This document shows positions 16,577 through 16,963 of a DNA stretch of 16,963 bases, in pieces (the stretch's first letter is position 1; the number at the start of each line of letters is the position of its first letter). The notes under the pieces were generated by a model that had not been told where the DNA came from, ran no database searches, and saw nothing but the letters and a program-made list of their open reading frames with translations. This stretch comes from Bacteroidales bacterium UBA5621. GTDB taxonomy: Bacteria; Bacteroidota; Bacteroidia; Bacteroidales; VadinHA17. The position numbers and the translations under genes are program-made. The DNA is taken from the NCBI GenBank assembly GCA_002424525.1, contig DIKJ01000128.1, forward strand, positions 1,372 through 18,334, in the 5' to 3' direction.

Positions 16577-16963
16577 CTAATTGAAGTCGAAAGTAATTGT
16601 ATAAGTTCCTGTATACAAACCCACCGGGTTGTCATTCAGAGTTCCCACTTCAAGAGTGGCTCCAACGTAAACTGTCTGATATCCATCCTGAAGGGTTCCT
16701 GCTCCCGGCCCAGGTGAAGGAACAGATATCCAGTCGCTTACCTTCATTGTTCTGGCGCTGGCAGTATTGGTCAGAGTGGCAGGTGAATCAGGGAGTGAGA
16801 CAGAGAAGTTGGCATAACTGTCGCCTGTTACATAGAAGCTGGCAGCATTGTGTAGCCCTGACCCTTTGACAACACTTCCCATAACTGATATGGTTCCCTG
16901 TGGAGTAAGAATTATCTTTCCCCCATACGGCCCCGGAGAAAACCGGCCAAAATTCATCTGGGA
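16577..16963 (-). CDS. DUF4402-domain protein, putative fibre subunit, N-terminus outside the window
   Basis: At least 128 residues are present. The frame stays open to the window edge (Ser-Gln before the first visible Met), so the signal peptide and N-terminal strand lie beyond it. What remains matches the body of the DUF4402 family: MNFGRFSPG, a GGKIILTPQGTISVMG turn, SFYVTGDSYANFSVSLP, and the closing YVGATLEVGTLNDNPVGLYTGTYTITFDFN. The family order is thus conserved with the 170-residue DUF4402 protein downstream, but the loops differ, so it is a diverged paralogue. It lies 11 bases before the chaperone start and probably shares its transcript. Its role as a fibre subunit is inferred from family and neighbours. 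Confidence 0.75.
   Translation of the reverse strand, partial: SQMNFGRFSPGPYGGKIILTPQGTISVMGSVVKGSGLHNAASFYVTGDSYANFSVSLPDSPATLTNTASARTMKVSDWISVPSPGPGAGTLQDGYQTVYVGATLEVGTLNDNPVGLYTGTYTITFDFN

Overview
The window looks like a piece of a Bacteroidota chromosome, probably order Bacteroidales or a relative, and most likely an environmental lineage. The evidence is a C-terminal type IX secretion (T9SS) sorting domain on a 1,894-residue surface protein, DUF4402-type beta-sandwich proteins, the lack of clear Shine-Dalgarno sequences, and short intergenic palindromes and minisatellites. No rRNA, tRNA, CRISPR array, integrase or transposase is visible.

Left part (1-5.7 kb): a Tat-exported protein of unknown function on the + strand converges on three minus-strand genes. 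In transcription order these are a DgkA-type lipid kinase, a DegT/DnrJ/EryC1/StrS-family aminotransferase carrying a twin-arginine signal, and a large exported esterase with tandem alpha/beta-hydrolase modules. The exported esterase and deacetylase-like protein suggest carbohydrate processing outside the cytoplasm. The intergenic gaps here are filled with repeats: four small palindromes between the convergent genes, a compound inverted repeat of about 64 bp, and a decayed minisatellite that produces a false 40-codon extension of the aminotransferase reading frame.

Right part (5.8-17 kb): five closely spaced minus-strand genes look like one transcription unit that begins beyond the right edge. 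In order they are a DUF4402 protein (cut by the window end), a PapD-like periplasmic chaperone, a giant modular adhesin (filamentous repeats, Ig-like, DUF2341, LamG, T9SS sorting tail), a second DUF4402 protein whose GTG start overlaps the adhesin stop, and a 1,188-residue outer-membrane usher-like protein with two C-terminal SPOR domains.

My interpretation is that this is a chaperone-usher-like surface-fibre system of Bacteroidota. DUF4402 proteins would be the subunits, the PapD-like protein their chaperone, and the beta-barrel protein the assembly pore. The pore has peptidoglycan-binding SPOR modules that classical ushers lack, and the operon contains an adhesin that would leave the cell by the T9SS. 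The family calls rest on sequence patterns read by eye; the assembly model is inference.
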